From: UBA4246 sp045113695
GTDB lineage: Bacteria > Bacillota > Clostridia > Christensenellales > Aristaeellaceae
Direction of reading: 5' to 3'
Assembly (NCBI GenBank): GCA_045113695.1
Contig: JBGUJG010000130.1
Coordinates: 33,902-97,901, forward strand
DNA: 64,000 bases
Made by a program: the position numbers and the translations under genes. Shown in pieces: positions 42,852-51,969 of this stretch. The notes under the pieces are model-generated. The model saw nothing but the letters and a program-made list of their open reading frames with translations, did not search any database and was not told the origin of the DNA. The stretch's first letter is position 1. Each line of letters starts with the position of its first letter.

Positions 42852-43985
42852 TTACTTTTTGAAGCCCACATACACGCCGTTCTCGATGATGACGGCGGTG
42901 GGGGTCTTGGTCACTTCGCCGTTGGCGGACCAGGTCATCGTGCCGGTCACGCCCTCGACGGTGATCTGCTGCATCGCCGCGATCAGCTTGTCGCAGCATT
43001 CCTCGGCGGACATGTCAGAGGTGATGCCGGCCAGCTCGGAAGCGGCTACCAGAGCGTAGACGGCGTCATAGGCGTCGGCCGCGAACTGGTTGGGGATCTC
43101 GTTGTAGAGTTCCTGATAGCGGGCCACGAACTTCTGGGTCCTTTCGTCCTGCGCGTCGGCGGTGAAGGGGGTCAGCAGCATGACGCCCTCGGCCAGGGAG
43201 GTGTCAAAGCCTTCGATGCTCAGGATGCCGTCCATGCCGTCCACGCCGAACCACACGGGAGCGTATTCCATCGTACGGGCAGCCTGCAGGATCATGGAAG
43301 CGGGGGTGTAGTAGATGGGCAGGAAGACCAGTTCCGCGCCGCTGTTCTTGGCGTCGGCCACCTGGACGGTAAAGTCGGTGGTGTCGTCGGTGAAGGTGGT
43401 CACGGAGACAACGTTCAGGCCCAGATCCTTGGCTTCAGCCTCGAAGGTCTGATAGATGCCGGTGGAATAGGCGTCGGCGTTGTTATAGATGATGGCCACG
43501 TTGGTGGGCAGGCTGTTCTGGCTGATGTACTGGGCGGAAGCGGTGCCCTGGGCGGGGTCGGTGAAGCAGATCTGGTACACGTTGTCCTTGTCCGCGGTGA
43601 CGGCGGTGGAGGAAGCGGACGGGGTCAGCATGAACACGCGCTCTTCATAGGCCAGCGCGCCGACGGCGATGCAGGGGGTGGTCGTGGTGGTGCCGACGAT
43701 CATCTGCGCGCCCTTGTCCATGGCGGCGTTGTAGGCGTTGACGGAGACTTCGGCGTCGTGCTGGTCGTCTTCGTCGATCATTTCGACCTTGAATTTACCG
43801 CCGGAAGCGCTGATTTCTTCAGCGGCGATCGCGGCGCCGCGGGAGGTGGCCAGGCCGTACACGGCGGCAGCGCCGGTTTCGGGGCCGATGTGCGCGATCT
43901 TCAGCGTCACGGTTTCCTCAGAGAAAACAGGGGTCACAGCCAGCAGCATGCACAGCGCCAGCGACAGAGCAAGCATTTTCTTCAT
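42852..43985 (-). CDS. livJ: Branched-chain amino acid substrate-binding protein LivJ (system 2)
   Basis: A 377-residue exported binding protein; signal peptide LALSLALCMLLAVTPVFSEE without a lipobox Cys in the cleavage position. Family features: LKIAHIGPETGAAAVYG, VEMIDEDDQHDAEVSVNAYN, IVGTTTTTPCIAVGAL and YNEIPNQFAADAYDAVYAL. AAGGAGG lies 9-10 nt before the ATG. It differs clearly from LivJ1, so the two systems may have different ligands. Confidence 0.92.
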   Translation of the reverse strand: MKKMLALSLALCMLLAVTPVFSEETVTLKIAHIGPETGAAAVYGLATSRGAAIAAEEISASGGKFKVEMIDEDDQHDAEVSVNAYNAAMDKGAQMIVGTTTTTPCIAVGALAYEERVFMLTPSASSTAVTADKDNVYQICFTDPAQGTASAQYISQNSLPTNVAIIYNNADAYSTGIYQTFEAEAKDLGLNVVSVTTFTDDTTDFTVQVADAKNSGAELVFLPIYYTPASMILQAARTMEYAPVWFGVDGMDGILSIEGFDTSLAEGVMLLTPFTADAQDERTQKFVARYQELYNEIPNQFAADAYDAVYALVAASELAGITSDMSAEECCDKLIAAMQQITVEGVTGTMTWSANGEVTKTPTAVIIENGVYVGFKK

Positions 43986-44044
43986 AAAATGTTTTCCTCC
44001 TTGACACAGGGTCAGTTTCCGCGTATGGCCGCGGTGATTGCATC

Positions 44045-44086
44045 ATTATAATACCGCCGCCGGCAGCGCGCAAGCCGGCAGCGGTA
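44045..44086 (-). promoter_or_regulatory. livJ2 promoter overlapped by a strong hairpin
   Basis: On the minus strand TATAAT (44045-44050) is 17 nt from TTGCGC (44068-44073). A 13-bp stem (TACCGCCGCCGGC 44052-44064 with GCCGGCAGCGGTA 44074-44086, one G-T pair) spans the spacer and puts the -35 in the loop. The hairpin also lies 18 nt after the stop of the upstream AAA-CYTH gene and may terminate it. Confidence 0.6.
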
Positions 44087-44103
44087 TATTTTTTGTATTT
44101 TCA

Positions 44104-45207
44104 TCAGAGTTCCTGCGTCCTGGCCAGCTGGCGGTTCTTGTAGGCGGCTTCGCCGGTCACTTCCCGGATCACTCTGATTTCGGGCGGGAGGGGCTTTTCG
44201 TCCCCGGCGTAGACAAAGAGGATCGCCTTTTCCCGGTCGAACGGGTAGACGTCGATTTCCATCCGGACGCCCTGGTACGTCAGGCGGTACTTGGTCTTGC
44301 GGACGGGGTGCAGACTGTTGTCCATCTCCATGAGGTATCGGATGTATTCCTTTTCGGAGATCGGCTTTTCGGTGTCCCACCGGTCGCCGTCCGCGGTCTG
44401 GTGTTTTTCGGTGTAGAAGTACAGGTAATCCTCGCCGTTTTTCTGCTGGCGGATGCGGCGCTCGACGTCCGGCTTGGTCTGCTGCAGGTAGGTCTGCATC
44501 ATGTCCAAGGCCACGCCGCTGCAGCGGGCGGTCACCGCCTCGAGGTCCGGCATTTGGATCAGGTACTTCCGCTTTTCGGAGGTATGCTCCCCCTGGCCGA
44601 GGATCCGGTAGATTTCGCGGAGGGCCCGGTTGATCTTGTCCTCAAAGTTGACGGAGTTGTCGATCACACGGAGCCTGGGGTGAGCGGACCAGGCGCGGAG
44701 CGTCCGGTCGTCCATTTCCCGCGCGTACTCAAGGGACTCCGTCCGGGCTTCGTTCCCCAGGTTGTAGGCAAACTCCGCCCCCTTGGCGCAGGTCACCAGG
44801 TGGAGCACCGCGTCGTACCCGGCCAGGACCTCGTCCTCCGTCTTCCCGGCGACCCGCTGCAGCACCTCCCGGAATTCATCGTCCGAGATATAGGCCTTGT
44901 CGTCCATCAGGGCCCGGTCGTAGAGGATCAGGATGTTTTCCTCCGGCACGACCCGGGCGGCCCTGAGGGCCAGCTGCTCTTTGTGCACCTGGTCGGCCAC
45001 CACGAAGTCCTGGAACGCCAGCATCGACATGCAGCCGCCGAAAGGGCGGATGCCGAAGCCGGAAATCAGCTCCGTCGCCGTCTCCGGGATGGTGATGACC
45101 CGCCAGCCGTCTTCCTGCCTGAACTCGTGCAGGATCCGGCTGACCAGGGTGGTCTTGCCTGCCGCCGGCCCGCCGGTCAGCACGATCCGGGTGATTTTCT
45201 TGTTCAT
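44104..45207 (-). CDS. AAA-type kinase-like domain fused to CYTH-like domain
   Basis: A 367-residue protein. Residues about 5-185 are a P-loop domain of the AAA_28 type: Walker A GGPAAGKTT, ETATELISGFGI, LILYDRALMDDKAY and a VIDNS base-contact-like segment. Residues about 207-367 look like a CYTH domain: KRKYLIQMPD at the start, VERRIRQQKNGEDYLYFYTEK, KPISEKEYIRYL, KTKYRLTYQGVRMEIDVYP, which supplies alternating E/K/R residues of a triphosphate tunnel. Such fusions may act on triphosphate substrates; none is known with certainty. Likely co-transcribed with the HAD gene 27 nt upstream. Confidence 0.75.
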   Translation of the reverse strand: MNKKITRIVLTGGPAAGKTTLVSRILHEFRQEDGWRVITIPETATELISGFGIRPFGGCMSMLAFQDFVVADQVHKEQLALRAARVVPEENILILYDRALMDDKAYISDDEFREVLQRVAGKTEDEVLAGYDAVLHLVTCAKGAEFAYNLGNEARTESLEYAREMDDRTLRAWSAHPRLRVIDNSVNFEDKINRALREIYRILGQGEHTSEKRKYLIQMPDLEAVTARCSGVALDMMQTYLQQTKPDVERRIRQQKNGEDYLYFYTEKHQTADGDRWDTEKPISEKEYIRYLMEMDNSLHPVRKTKYRLTYQGVRMEIDVYPFDREKAILFVYAGDEKPLPPEIRVIREVTGEAAYKNRQLARTQEL

Positions 45208-45234
45208 GGCGCTCTCCTCTTTTTTTCTGATGGT

Positions 45235-45888
45235 TCAGGCAAACAGGTAATCATGAAGTTCGCGGACGGTCTTGAAGTACAGGCCGCAGTTTTTCCGCAT
45301 GAACGTTTCGATCTGCTCAATGTCGTTGGCCCAGCCGGCGGCGGCGAAGGGGACCCCGGCCGCCCTGGCCATGTCGTAGCCGGGCTTCAGGTCGTCCACC
45401 ACCAACATCTCCTCCGGGCGGACGTTCAGCTGTTCCATGATCCGGCAGAGGGGATGGGGGCTGGGCTTGCGCTGCGCCGGGGGCTCGTCCCAGCCGAACA
45501 CCAGATCCGGCAGGGGCAGGTCGTTTTCCCGGAAATCCCGGAGGATATTGTCCCGGAGGGAATGGGAGACCACGCATACGGTCCCGCCCCGGCGCTTCTG
45601 CTCCAGGAGGATCTCCCGGATCCCGGGGTAGGCCTGCGGCACGTGGTGCTGCACGTAAGCGTTCCACCAGAGCTCTTCGTGCCGCATCTGCTCCGGCGTC
45701 ATCCCCACCTCGTCGCGGAAAAAGGGCACCACGCCGGGGTCGAAATTCTTCAGGAAATAGTGCTCCAGCGTGCAGTGATAGTCCGGGAAATACTGCCCGG
45801 TATATTCCGCAAAACAGGGATAATGCACCGTCGCGGTGCTGTTGACCACGGTATCGTCATGGTCCAGGACCAGGCAGGGAACCTTCAT
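45235..45888 (-). CDS. HAD-family hydrolase (phosphatase-like)
   Basis: A 217-residue HAD enzyme. Motif I LVLDHDDTVVNST (both Asp), motif II VVSHS, motif III Lys in RKPSPHPL, motif IV LVVDDLKPGYDMA, with a helical cap between motifs I and II, so it is subclass I. It probably dephosphorylates a small metabolite; substrate unknown. The ATG 45888 has GAGGAGG upstream; the in-frame ATG at 46038 would extend past the divergent promoter. Confidence 0.85.
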   Translation of the reverse strand: MKVPCLVLDHDDTVVNSTATVHYPCFAEYTGQYFPDYHCTLEHYFLKNFDPGVVPFFRDEVGMTPEQMRHEELWWNAYVQHHVPQAYPGIREILLEQKRRGGTVCVVSHSLRDNILRDFRENDLPLPDLVFGWDEPPAQRKPSPHPLCRIMEQLNVRPEEMLVVDDLKPGYDMARAAGVPFAAAGWANDIEQIETFMRKNCGLYFKTVRELHDYLFA

Positions 45889-46004
45889 CCGCTCCTCCTC
45901 GTCAGGCGCAGCGCCTGTTTTCGCTTTGAATCCATTATAAAGTGCTTTGCCCGTTCTTTCAAGCGCTTTGCCCTGTTTCCCAAAAAGAAATTCTCCGAAA
46001 AGAT

Positions 46005-46032
46005 TTGCATTTTGGTTTGCCTGTGTTACAAT
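46005..46032 (+). promoter_or_regulatory. Promoter of the polysaccharide operon
   Basis: TTGCAT (46005-46010), 16-nt spacer, extended TGT and TACAAT (46027-46032), about 68 nt before the first glycosyltransferase ATG. Confidence 0.6.
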
Positions 46033-46099
46033 TGTCACGAATCAGATCCCGGCCTGCCGGACTTTCCGGGGGCGCCCGGGCGTGTGTTAAGGAGAATCC

Positions 46100-47356
46100 A
46101 TGGAGCAGCGGCTTGAAGGTCCCGGACGACAGCAGCATATTTTCATCGTCGGGGCAAAAAGCGTCGGCCAGTACGGCGGCTTTGAGTCGTTTCTGGCAGA
46201 ACTGATCCAGCAGCACCGCGGCTGCGGAGAGTTCCGCTATTACATCACCGTCAAGGCGAACGGATACGGCTGCATGGACGAAACCGCCCTGAACGATGTG
46301 ACGCATCTGCGCGAAAACGTCTTTGTCTGGCAGGGCGCCCGGATCGCCAAGCTGCATGTTCCCCAGATCGGCCCGGCTCAGGCGGTCAGCCTGGACCTGA
46401 AAGGCCTCTCTTTCTGCCTTTCCTTTTGCGAAAGCCGCGGGATCACGCATCCCGTTTTTTACCTGCTGGCCTGCCGGGTCGGCCCTTTCCTGGGCTGCTT
46501 TGCCCGCCGCATCCGCCGCCTTCAGGGGACGCTGTGCGTGAATCCCGACGGCCACGAGTATCTGCGCGGCAAATGGCCGCCGCCGGTCCGCGCCTACTGG
46601 CGGCTGTCCGAACGGCTGACGGTCCGCGCCGCGGACCTGATGGTCTGCGATTCCCGAAAGATCGGGGAATACATCCGGGAAACATACCGGAAATACAGCC
46701 CGGAGACGGTCTTTATCCCCTATGGAACCTCCCTGGCTCCCTCCCCGCTAGCGGACGGCGACCCGGCCTTTACCGCCTGGCTTTCCGAATACGGTCTGTC
46801 CGCAGGGGAATACTATATGTCCTGCTCCCGCCTGGTGCCGGAAAACAGCTACGAGACCATGCTGCGGGAATTCATGAAAAGCTCCACTCCCCGGCCGCTC
46901 GTGCTGATCACGACCGGGGATAAAGCCTATCTGAACGTCCTGCGCAAAAAAACCGGCTTTGAAAGGGACCCGCGCATCCGCTTTGCCCGCCCGGTGTATG
47001 ACCGGGACCTGCTCCGGAAGATCCGGGAAAACGCCTTTGCCAACCTGCACGGCCATACCGTGGGCGGCACCAACCCGACGCTGCTGGAAGCCCTGGCCGC
47101 CACGGAGGTCAACCTCCTGATCGACGTGCCCTTCAACCGCGAGGCGGCGCAGGAAGGCGCGATGTACTGGACGGATGAGCCCGGGAGCCTTGCCCGCCTG
47201 ATCGGCCGGGCGGACAGCCTGACCGGAAGCGAACGCCGGGATCTTGGCCGGAAAGCGGCGGACCGGATCCGGACCGATTACACCTGGGAAAAGGTCGGGG
47301 CCCAGTATGAACAGCTCTGGGCGCGGCTGGCCGCGGCAAAGGTCGGTGCCCGATGA
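46100..47356 (+). CDS. Glycosyltransferase, DUF1972/GT4 rhamnosyltransferase-like
   Basis: A 418-residue GT-B enzyme. Its N-terminal half matches DUF1972 (HIFIVGAKSVGQYGGFESFLAEL, and NPDGHEYLRGKWP). The C-terminal GT4 domain shows MSCSRLVPENSYE, ITTGDK and HGHTVGGTNPTLLEALA, the donor-nucleotide-binding segment. Relatives add rhamnose in streptococcal capsule synthesis (Cps2T/WchF group). RBS AAGGAG precedes the ATG. First gene of a co-directional polysaccharide operon, 4-nt overlap with the next gene. Confidence 0.87.
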   Translation: MEQRLEGPGRQQHIFIVGAKSVGQYGGFESFLAELIQQHRGCGEFRYYITVKANGYGCMDETALNDVTHLRENVFVWQGARIAKLHVPQIGPAQAVSLDLKGLSFCLSFCESRGITHPVFYLLACRVGPFLGCFARRIRRLQGTLCVNPDGHEYLRGKWPPPVRAYWRLSERLTVRAADLMVCDSRKIGEYIRETYRKYSPETVFIPYGTSLAPSPLADGDPAFTAWLSEYGLSAGEYYMSCSRLVPENSYETMLREFMKSSTPRPLVLITTGDKAYLNVLRKKTGFERDPRIRFARPVYDRDLLRKIRENAFANLHGHTVGGTNPTLLEALAATEVNLLIDVPFNREAAQEGAMYWTDEPGSLARLIGRADSLTGSERRDLGRKAADRIRTDYTWEKVGAQYEQLWARLAAAKVGAR

Positions 47357-48237
47357 TCTTCATCATTCTGGTCAATTACAACGGCTTTGAGGATACGGCA
47401 GACTGTATCCGGAGCCTGCAGGCCGTCCGTTCCCCCGCTTTCCGCCTGATCGTGGTCGACAACGGGAGCACGGACGATTCGGCCGCCCTGCTGCGCGCCT
47501 TCCGGGAGGAATATCCCTTTGAGCTGATCGAGGCCGGTGAAAACAGGGGTTTTTCCGCCGGCAACAACCTGGGGATCCGGAGCGCCCTTTCCCAGGGCGC
47601 GGATCATGTGCTGCTGCTCAACAACGACACCCTGGTCACGGAGGGCTTTCTTCAGGGGCTTCTGTCCGCCTTTCCGGAGTTTCCCCGCTGCGGGGCCTCC
47701 ACCTGCCAGATCCGGTACGCGGCGCGCCCCGATACGGTCTGGTACGCGGGCGGCAGCGTTTCCGCCCGGACGGGAAGGACCAGGCATTTCGGCTTCGGGG
47801 AGGTCCGCGGGGAAACGGGCGGGTCCCCGCGCCCCGTAACCTTCGCCAGCGGCTGCTGCCTGTGCCTCAGCCGGAAGGCTGTTGAAAAAACGGGGCTGCT
47901 GGACGAAGACTATTTTCTCTACGAGGAAGATGCCGATTACTGCCTGCGGCTCCTTCAGGCGGGGTTTGAAATCATCTATGTCCCTTCGGCCGTGATCTTT
48001 CATAAGGTCAGCGCCTCCGTCCGCAGGCTCCCGGCCGGCGCCGCCGTGTATCCGGTCCGCAGCAAGTACCTGCTGATCCAAAAGCGCCTTCCCCCGGCGC
48101 GCAGGCCCGCCGCCTTCCTGTTCTGCACGGCCCGGCTGTCCGTCCGGTGCCTGAAGGGGGAATACACATTTCACGACCTGCGGAAAGGGATGGCCGCTTT
48201 CCGCGCCGGCGAGAAGGGAAGGACGTCGTTTTCATGA
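47353..48237 (+). CDS. Family 2 glycosyltransferase
   Basis: A 294-residue GT-A enzyme: IILVNYNGFEDTADCIRSL, VVDNGSTDDSAALL, NRGFSAGNNLGI, LLLNNDTLV (metal-binding DxD position) and LDEDYFLYEEDADYCLR with the catalytic Asp region. This is the rhamnosyltransferase-like (RfbF/WcaA) GT2 group. It overlaps both neighbours by 4 nt. Donor and acceptor sugars are unknown. Confidence 0.9.
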   Translation: MIFIILVNYNGFEDTADCIRSLQAVRSPAFRLIVVDNGSTDDSAALLRAFREEYPFELIEAGENRGFSAGNNLGIRSALSQGADHVLLLNNDTLVTEGFLQGLLSAFPEFPRCGASTCQIRYAARPDTVWYAGGSVSARTGRTRHFGFGEVRGETGGSPRPVTFASGCCLCLSRKAVEKTGLLDEDYFLYEEDADYCLRLLQAGFEIIYVPSAVIFHKVSASVRRLPAGAAVYPVRSKYLLIQKRLPPARRPAAFLFCTARLSVRCLKGEYTFHDLRKGMAAFRAGEKGRTSFS

Positions 48238-49391
48238 AGGTTCTGCTTGTGGACCAGATCGCGTCCATCTCGTTCAAATACAGCTTCAGCCTGGCCAACG
48301 CCCTGACAGACGCCGGCGCGCAGGTCGAAATGATCACCGACGGCGTGGAGGACTGCGGGTACTGCCGCTGCCCCTGCCATCAGGTCTTCAACACCGCCCG
48401 GCGGGACATCGGGAAGCTCCGCAAGGCGCTCAACTATGTCAGCGCCTGGCGTTTTGCCGTCAAAAAGGCAGTCCGGGAGGGGTTTGACGTCGTCCACCTG
48501 CAGTGGTTCGATCTCTCCCCCGCGGACGCGTATTACATCCGGAAGCTCAAAAAGAAGGGCGTCCGCGCCGTCGCCGGGATTCACGACATCCTGCCCCTAA
48601 ACAAAAAGCCGTACGACGCTTTTTTCTACCGGCGCATCTACCGGCTGTGCGACCGGATCTACGTGCAGGCCGAGGCGAATGTCGGCCGTTTCCGCGCGCT
48701 GTTTCCGGAAGACAGCGGCAGGCTTTCCTTTATTCCCCACGGCCATTTTCTGGATTTCGCCCGTCCCGTCCCCCGGGAAAAAGCCCGGGCTTGCCTCGGG
48801 ATCCCCGAAGACCGGACCGTTTTTCTCTTTTTCGGCCAGATCAAAAAGGCCAAAGGGCTCGACCTGCTGCTTTCCGCCTTCGGCCGCCTCGTCAGGGAAC
48901 AGGGCGGCCTGTTTCTGGTTGTCGCCGGCAAAGTCTGGAAGGACGATTTTTCCGCCTATCAGGAACAGATCCAGAGCCTCGGCCTTTCGCCGGACGTGCT
49001 CCGGACGGACATCCGCCTGATCCCGGAGGAGGAAGTTGGCCTGTATTATTCCGCCTGCGACCTGTGCGTGCTGCCGTACCGGGACGTATACCAGAGCGGC
49101 GTCCTCCAGCTGGTCTACGCCTATGAAAAGCCGCCCGTCGTCTCCGCGATTCCCGCTTTCCGGGAACTGGTGACGGAAGGCGAAACCGGCTATCTTTTTG
49201 AGCCCGGAAACGCAGACAGCCTGGCCGAAGCCATGAAGCACGCCGCCGGCGGCCGGGAAAGCTGGGCGGCCATGGGCCGGCGCGGGCAGGAGCTGGTGCG
49301 GCAGAAGCTTTCCTGGGACCGGATCGCGGAAAAGGTCCTTTCCCTGTACCGGCAAGCCCTGAATCAGCCGCCGGAGGGCCAGGCGCCGTGA
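48234..49391 (+). CDS. Family 4 glycosyltransferase
   Basis: A 385-residue GT-B enzyme. N-terminal domain: DQIASISFKYSFSLANALTDAG and VHLQWFDLSPAD. C-terminal GT4 domain: FLFFGQIKKAKGLDLLLSAF, EEEVGLYYSACDLCVLPYRDVYQSGVL, the donor-binding loop, and PVVSAIPAFREL. The start ATG 48234 overlaps the previous stop by ATGA; an ATG at 48147 is inside the preceding gene. It ends with a GTGA overlap to the polymerase gene. Confidence 0.9.
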   Translation: MKVLLVDQIASISFKYSFSLANALTDAGAQVEMITDGVEDCGYCRCPCHQVFNTARRDIGKLRKALNYVSAWRFAVKKAVREGFDVVHLQWFDLSPADAYYIRKLKKKGVRAVAGIHDILPLNKKPYDAFFYRRIYRLCDRIYVQAEANVGRFRALFPEDSGRLSFIPHGHFLDFARPVPREKARACLGIPEDRTVFLFFGQIKKAKGLDLLLSAFGRLVREQGGLFLVVAGKVWKDDFSAYQEQIQSLGLSPDVLRTDIRLIPEEEVGLYYSACDLCVLPYRDVYQSGVLQLVYAYEKPPVVSAIPAFRELVTEGETGYLFEPGNADSLAEAMKHAAGGRESWAAMGRRGQELVRQKLSWDRIAEKVLSLYRQALNQPPEGQAP

Positions 49392-50758
49392 GCAGACGAC
49401 TGATCCGGCCAGTCCGGCAAAGCAGAATCAAACGGCTCCGCCGGGCTGTTTCCGCCCGGCTCAGGCAGGAACTGCCCGGAACGGAAGCCTTTCTGTTCGG
49501 GCGGTGGGTGCTCCGGCTGCACCCGACCGCCTGCATGGTCTATCTGTTCTGCCTGCTGCTGTGCACCACGCAGCTGCTGGGGCTTTATGTCTACCTGCCG
49601 GTTCTCGGGACGCTGTATTCGACCGACTTTTCTTTCCTGACGCTGTTTTTGACAGCCGCCGTCTCGCTGACGCACACGGCGCTCAGAACGCGCAGGCTCC
49701 GGCTGTCTTCCCGTTTCCTGCCGCTGCTTTCCGCCCTCTGCCTGCTGATCCTGGTCGAAATCGCCGTCACCCGGTACAACATCCGCCAGCCTCTGCGCCT
49801 GATCGCCCGGGAGGGATTCTTCTATCTCGTTCCGCCCCTGTGTTTCCTGGCCCTGATCCAGTATCCGGAAATCCGCCGGGCGGATTTCCTGCCCCGGTTC
49901 ATGGGGCTGATCGTGCTGTTTTCCGTCCTGTCCTCCCTGGTGGCGCTGTGCGCCTTTACCCTGTATTCCCTCTGGGGAGTCAACCTGCTCCAGGTCGAGC
50001 TGACGCGGGAAATGTTCCGCTACGGCACGCTGCGCCTGCGCGTGCACGGGATCGTCCTGTACACGGGGCTCATCATCAGCCTGACCCGGCTGCTGCGCGG
50101 GCAGGCAGGCGGCATGGACGCCCTTAACCTCGTCCTGGGCCTGATCAACGTGCTGTTCATCAGCAAGACGCGGACGGTCATGCTCTACCTGGGCCTGACC
50201 TTTTTCTGGATGATGATGACCGAAAAACGGGTGCATCCCCTGTTCAAGCTGTTCAGCCTTTTCCTGATCTGGCTGGCGGTGATCGCCGCCGCTGCGGTGT
50301 CGGACCGGCTGATCCCCGCTGTCCGGGAATACGCCGAGCGGGACCCGGGCATCATGGTCCGATTCCGGGCCATCGACCACTATATGGCCCAGTTCAGGAC
50401 CTACCCGCTGACGGGGATCGGCCTGCTCAGCTCCAGCAAACAGATCCCGGGCTGGGAGCTGCTCTACGGCCCGAGGGGCCAGTATTACCGCAGCGACGTA
50501 GGATTGGTCGGGCTGATCAACGAGTTCGGCCTGCTCGGGCTCTTCTGGGTGATCTGGTTCCTTTTCGGCTCCTTCCGGCGGGCGGGACGCTTGCCCCTGG
50601 TCCTGCCCCGGGTCGTCCGGAGCCTGGTGGTCTATCTGACGATCAGCATGGTCAACCTGTCGATGATGGACCCCGGCAGGTGTATGTATATTTTCCTGGT
50701 CTGCTCCTTTCTGGAAACGATGCCCGCGGAAAGCGCCGGGCCCCGGGAGCTTCTATGA
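49388..50758 (+). CDS. Polysaccharide polymerase-like membrane protein (Wzy/O-antigen ligase type)
   Basis: A 456-residue polytopic protein with about ten hydrophobic segments and a long basic N-terminus. TRTVMLYLGLTFFWMMM and the periplasmic loop around FRAIDHYMAQFRTYPLTGIG (an RxxxxxxxxxxxPLxGxG pattern) resemble O-antigen ligase/Wzy proteins. It probably polymerises lipid-linked repeat units outside the membrane. Translation starts at GTG in a GTGA overlap. Sequence divergence in this class makes the assignment rest partly on context. Confidence 0.75.
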   Translation: MSRRLIRPVRQSRIKRLRRAVSARLRQELPGTEAFLFGRWVLRLHPTACMVYLFCLLLCTTQLLGLYVYLPVLGTLYSTDFSFLTLFLTAAVSLTHTALRTRRLRLSSRFLPLLSALCLLILVEIAVTRYNIRQPLRLIAREGFFYLVPPLCFLALIQYPEIRRADFLPRFMGLIVLFSVLSSLVALCAFTLYSLWGVNLLQVELTREMFRYGTLRLRVHGIVLYTGLIISLTRLLRGQAGGMDALNLVLGLINVLFISKTRTVMLYLGLTFFWMMMTEKRVHPLFKLFSLFLIWLAVIAAAAVSDRLIPAVREYAERDPGIMVRFRAIDHYMAQFRTYPLTGIGLLSSSKQIPGWELLYGPRGQYYRSDVGLVGLINEFGLLGLFWVIWFLFGSFRRAGRLPLVLPRVVRSLVVYLTISMVNLSMMDPGRCMYIFLVCSFLETMPAESAGPRELL

Positions 50759-51969
50759 CGAAGAAAACCCTCACGATCGGCCTGGAAGGCTGCCTGATCC
50801 ACACCGGAAATCTCGGCTGCTCGGCCCTGACCTGGTCCCTGCTGGCGATGCTGGAGAGGATTGCCGAAAAAAACGGGCTCAGCTTCCGGTATACTGTCTT
50901 TGAGTATGACCCGGACCCGGCCGACACCGATCGCCTGTGCGGGCAGCTGTCCATCGCGCCGGACCGCCTGACCGCCGTCAAAACCACCTCCCTGTTTCAT
51001 CCGCTGGCTCAGGTCAGGCACCCGGGACTCACCGGGAAAGTCCTGTCCGCCATGCGGGCCTGCGACTGTTTCATCGACCTGACGCAGGGGGATTCGTTTG
51101 CCGATCTGTACGGGGACTGGCGTTTTTCCGGCTTCACCCGGATCAAGGAGATCATCCTGCGGATGAACAAACCCCTGATCCTCGGCCCCCAGACCTTCGG
51201 CCCCTTCCGGAGCACGAAGAACGCGGACCGGGCTGCCGGGATCCTGCGCCGGGCCCGCTGCGTCATGGCCAGAGACCTGAACGCGGAAGCCCGCGCCCTG
51301 TTTGAGAGATCCGGCATAACGCCCCTGCTCACCTGCGACCTGGCCTTCGGCCTGCCGTATCAGGCGGTTCCGGTTTCACCTTCCGGAAAGGTCCGGGTCG
51401 GGATCAACGCCTCGTCCCTCCTGACGCGGAACAGGACGGAGCCGACGGAGCTCCGGATCCCCCTGAGGACCGATTACGACCTCTATCTCGAAACACTGCT
51501 GGAAAGCCTGACGCAGGACGAACGCTTCGAGGTCTTCCTGATCCCCCATGTGGGAGAGGACGCGGGCCCGCAGTTCCGGGAACGGTTTCCTGAAGCCCAT
51601 GTGCTTCCGGCATTCCGGGACCCGGCGGATGCCAAAGCCGTGATCGCCTCCATGGACATCCTGATTGCCGCCCGGATGCACGCGGTGATCGCCGCCCTGT
51701 CCAGCGGCACCGCGGTGGTCCCGACGGGCTACAGCCCCAAGTTCGAAGGGCTGACAGAAAAAATGAATTATCCGTACCTGGCGGACCTGACAAAGCTTGA
51801 CACGGATCAGGCCGTCCGCACCACCCTGCAGTGGATCGGCAGCCGCGCCGGACTCCGCCGGGCGGCGCAGGCCTGCCGTCCTGTTTTCACCAAAGACCTG
51901 GAGCTCACCGAAACTCGGCTGACCGGGGCGCTCCTGGAGATCGCCGGCCGTCCCGGGGAGGAAAACTGA
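50755..51969 (+). CDS. Polysaccharide pyruvyl transferase family protein
   Basis: A 404-residue protein of the PF04230 family: GNLGCSALTWSLLAML near the start, FIDLTQGDSFADLYGDWRF, KPLILGPQTFGPFRSTKNADRA, SMDILIAARMHAVIAALSSGTAVVPTGYSPKFEGL near the end. Such enzymes ketal-link pyruvate from PEP to sugar residues, although many members have no proven activity. Start at ATG 50755, ATGA overlap with the polymerase gene. It is followed without a gap by the MenD-like TPP enzyme. Confidence 0.88.
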   Translation: MTKKTLTIGLEGCLIHTGNLGCSALTWSLLAMLERIAEKNGLSFRYTVFEYDPDPADTDRLCGQLSIAPDRLTAVKTTSLFHPLAQVRHPGLTGKVLSAMRACDCFIDLTQGDSFADLYGDWRFSGFTRIKEIILRMNKPLILGPQTFGPFRSTKNADRAAGILRRARCVMARDLNAEARALFERSGITPLLTCDLAFGLPYQAVPVSPSGKVRVGINASSLLTRNRTEPTELRIPLRTDYDLYLETLLESLTQDERFEVFLIPHVGEDAGPQFRERFPEAHVLPAFRDPADAKAVIASMDILIAARMHAVIAALSSGTAVVPTGYSPKFEGLTEKMNYPYLADLTKLDTDQAVRTTLQWIGSRAGLRRAAQACRPVFTKDLELTETRLTGALLEIAGRPGEEN

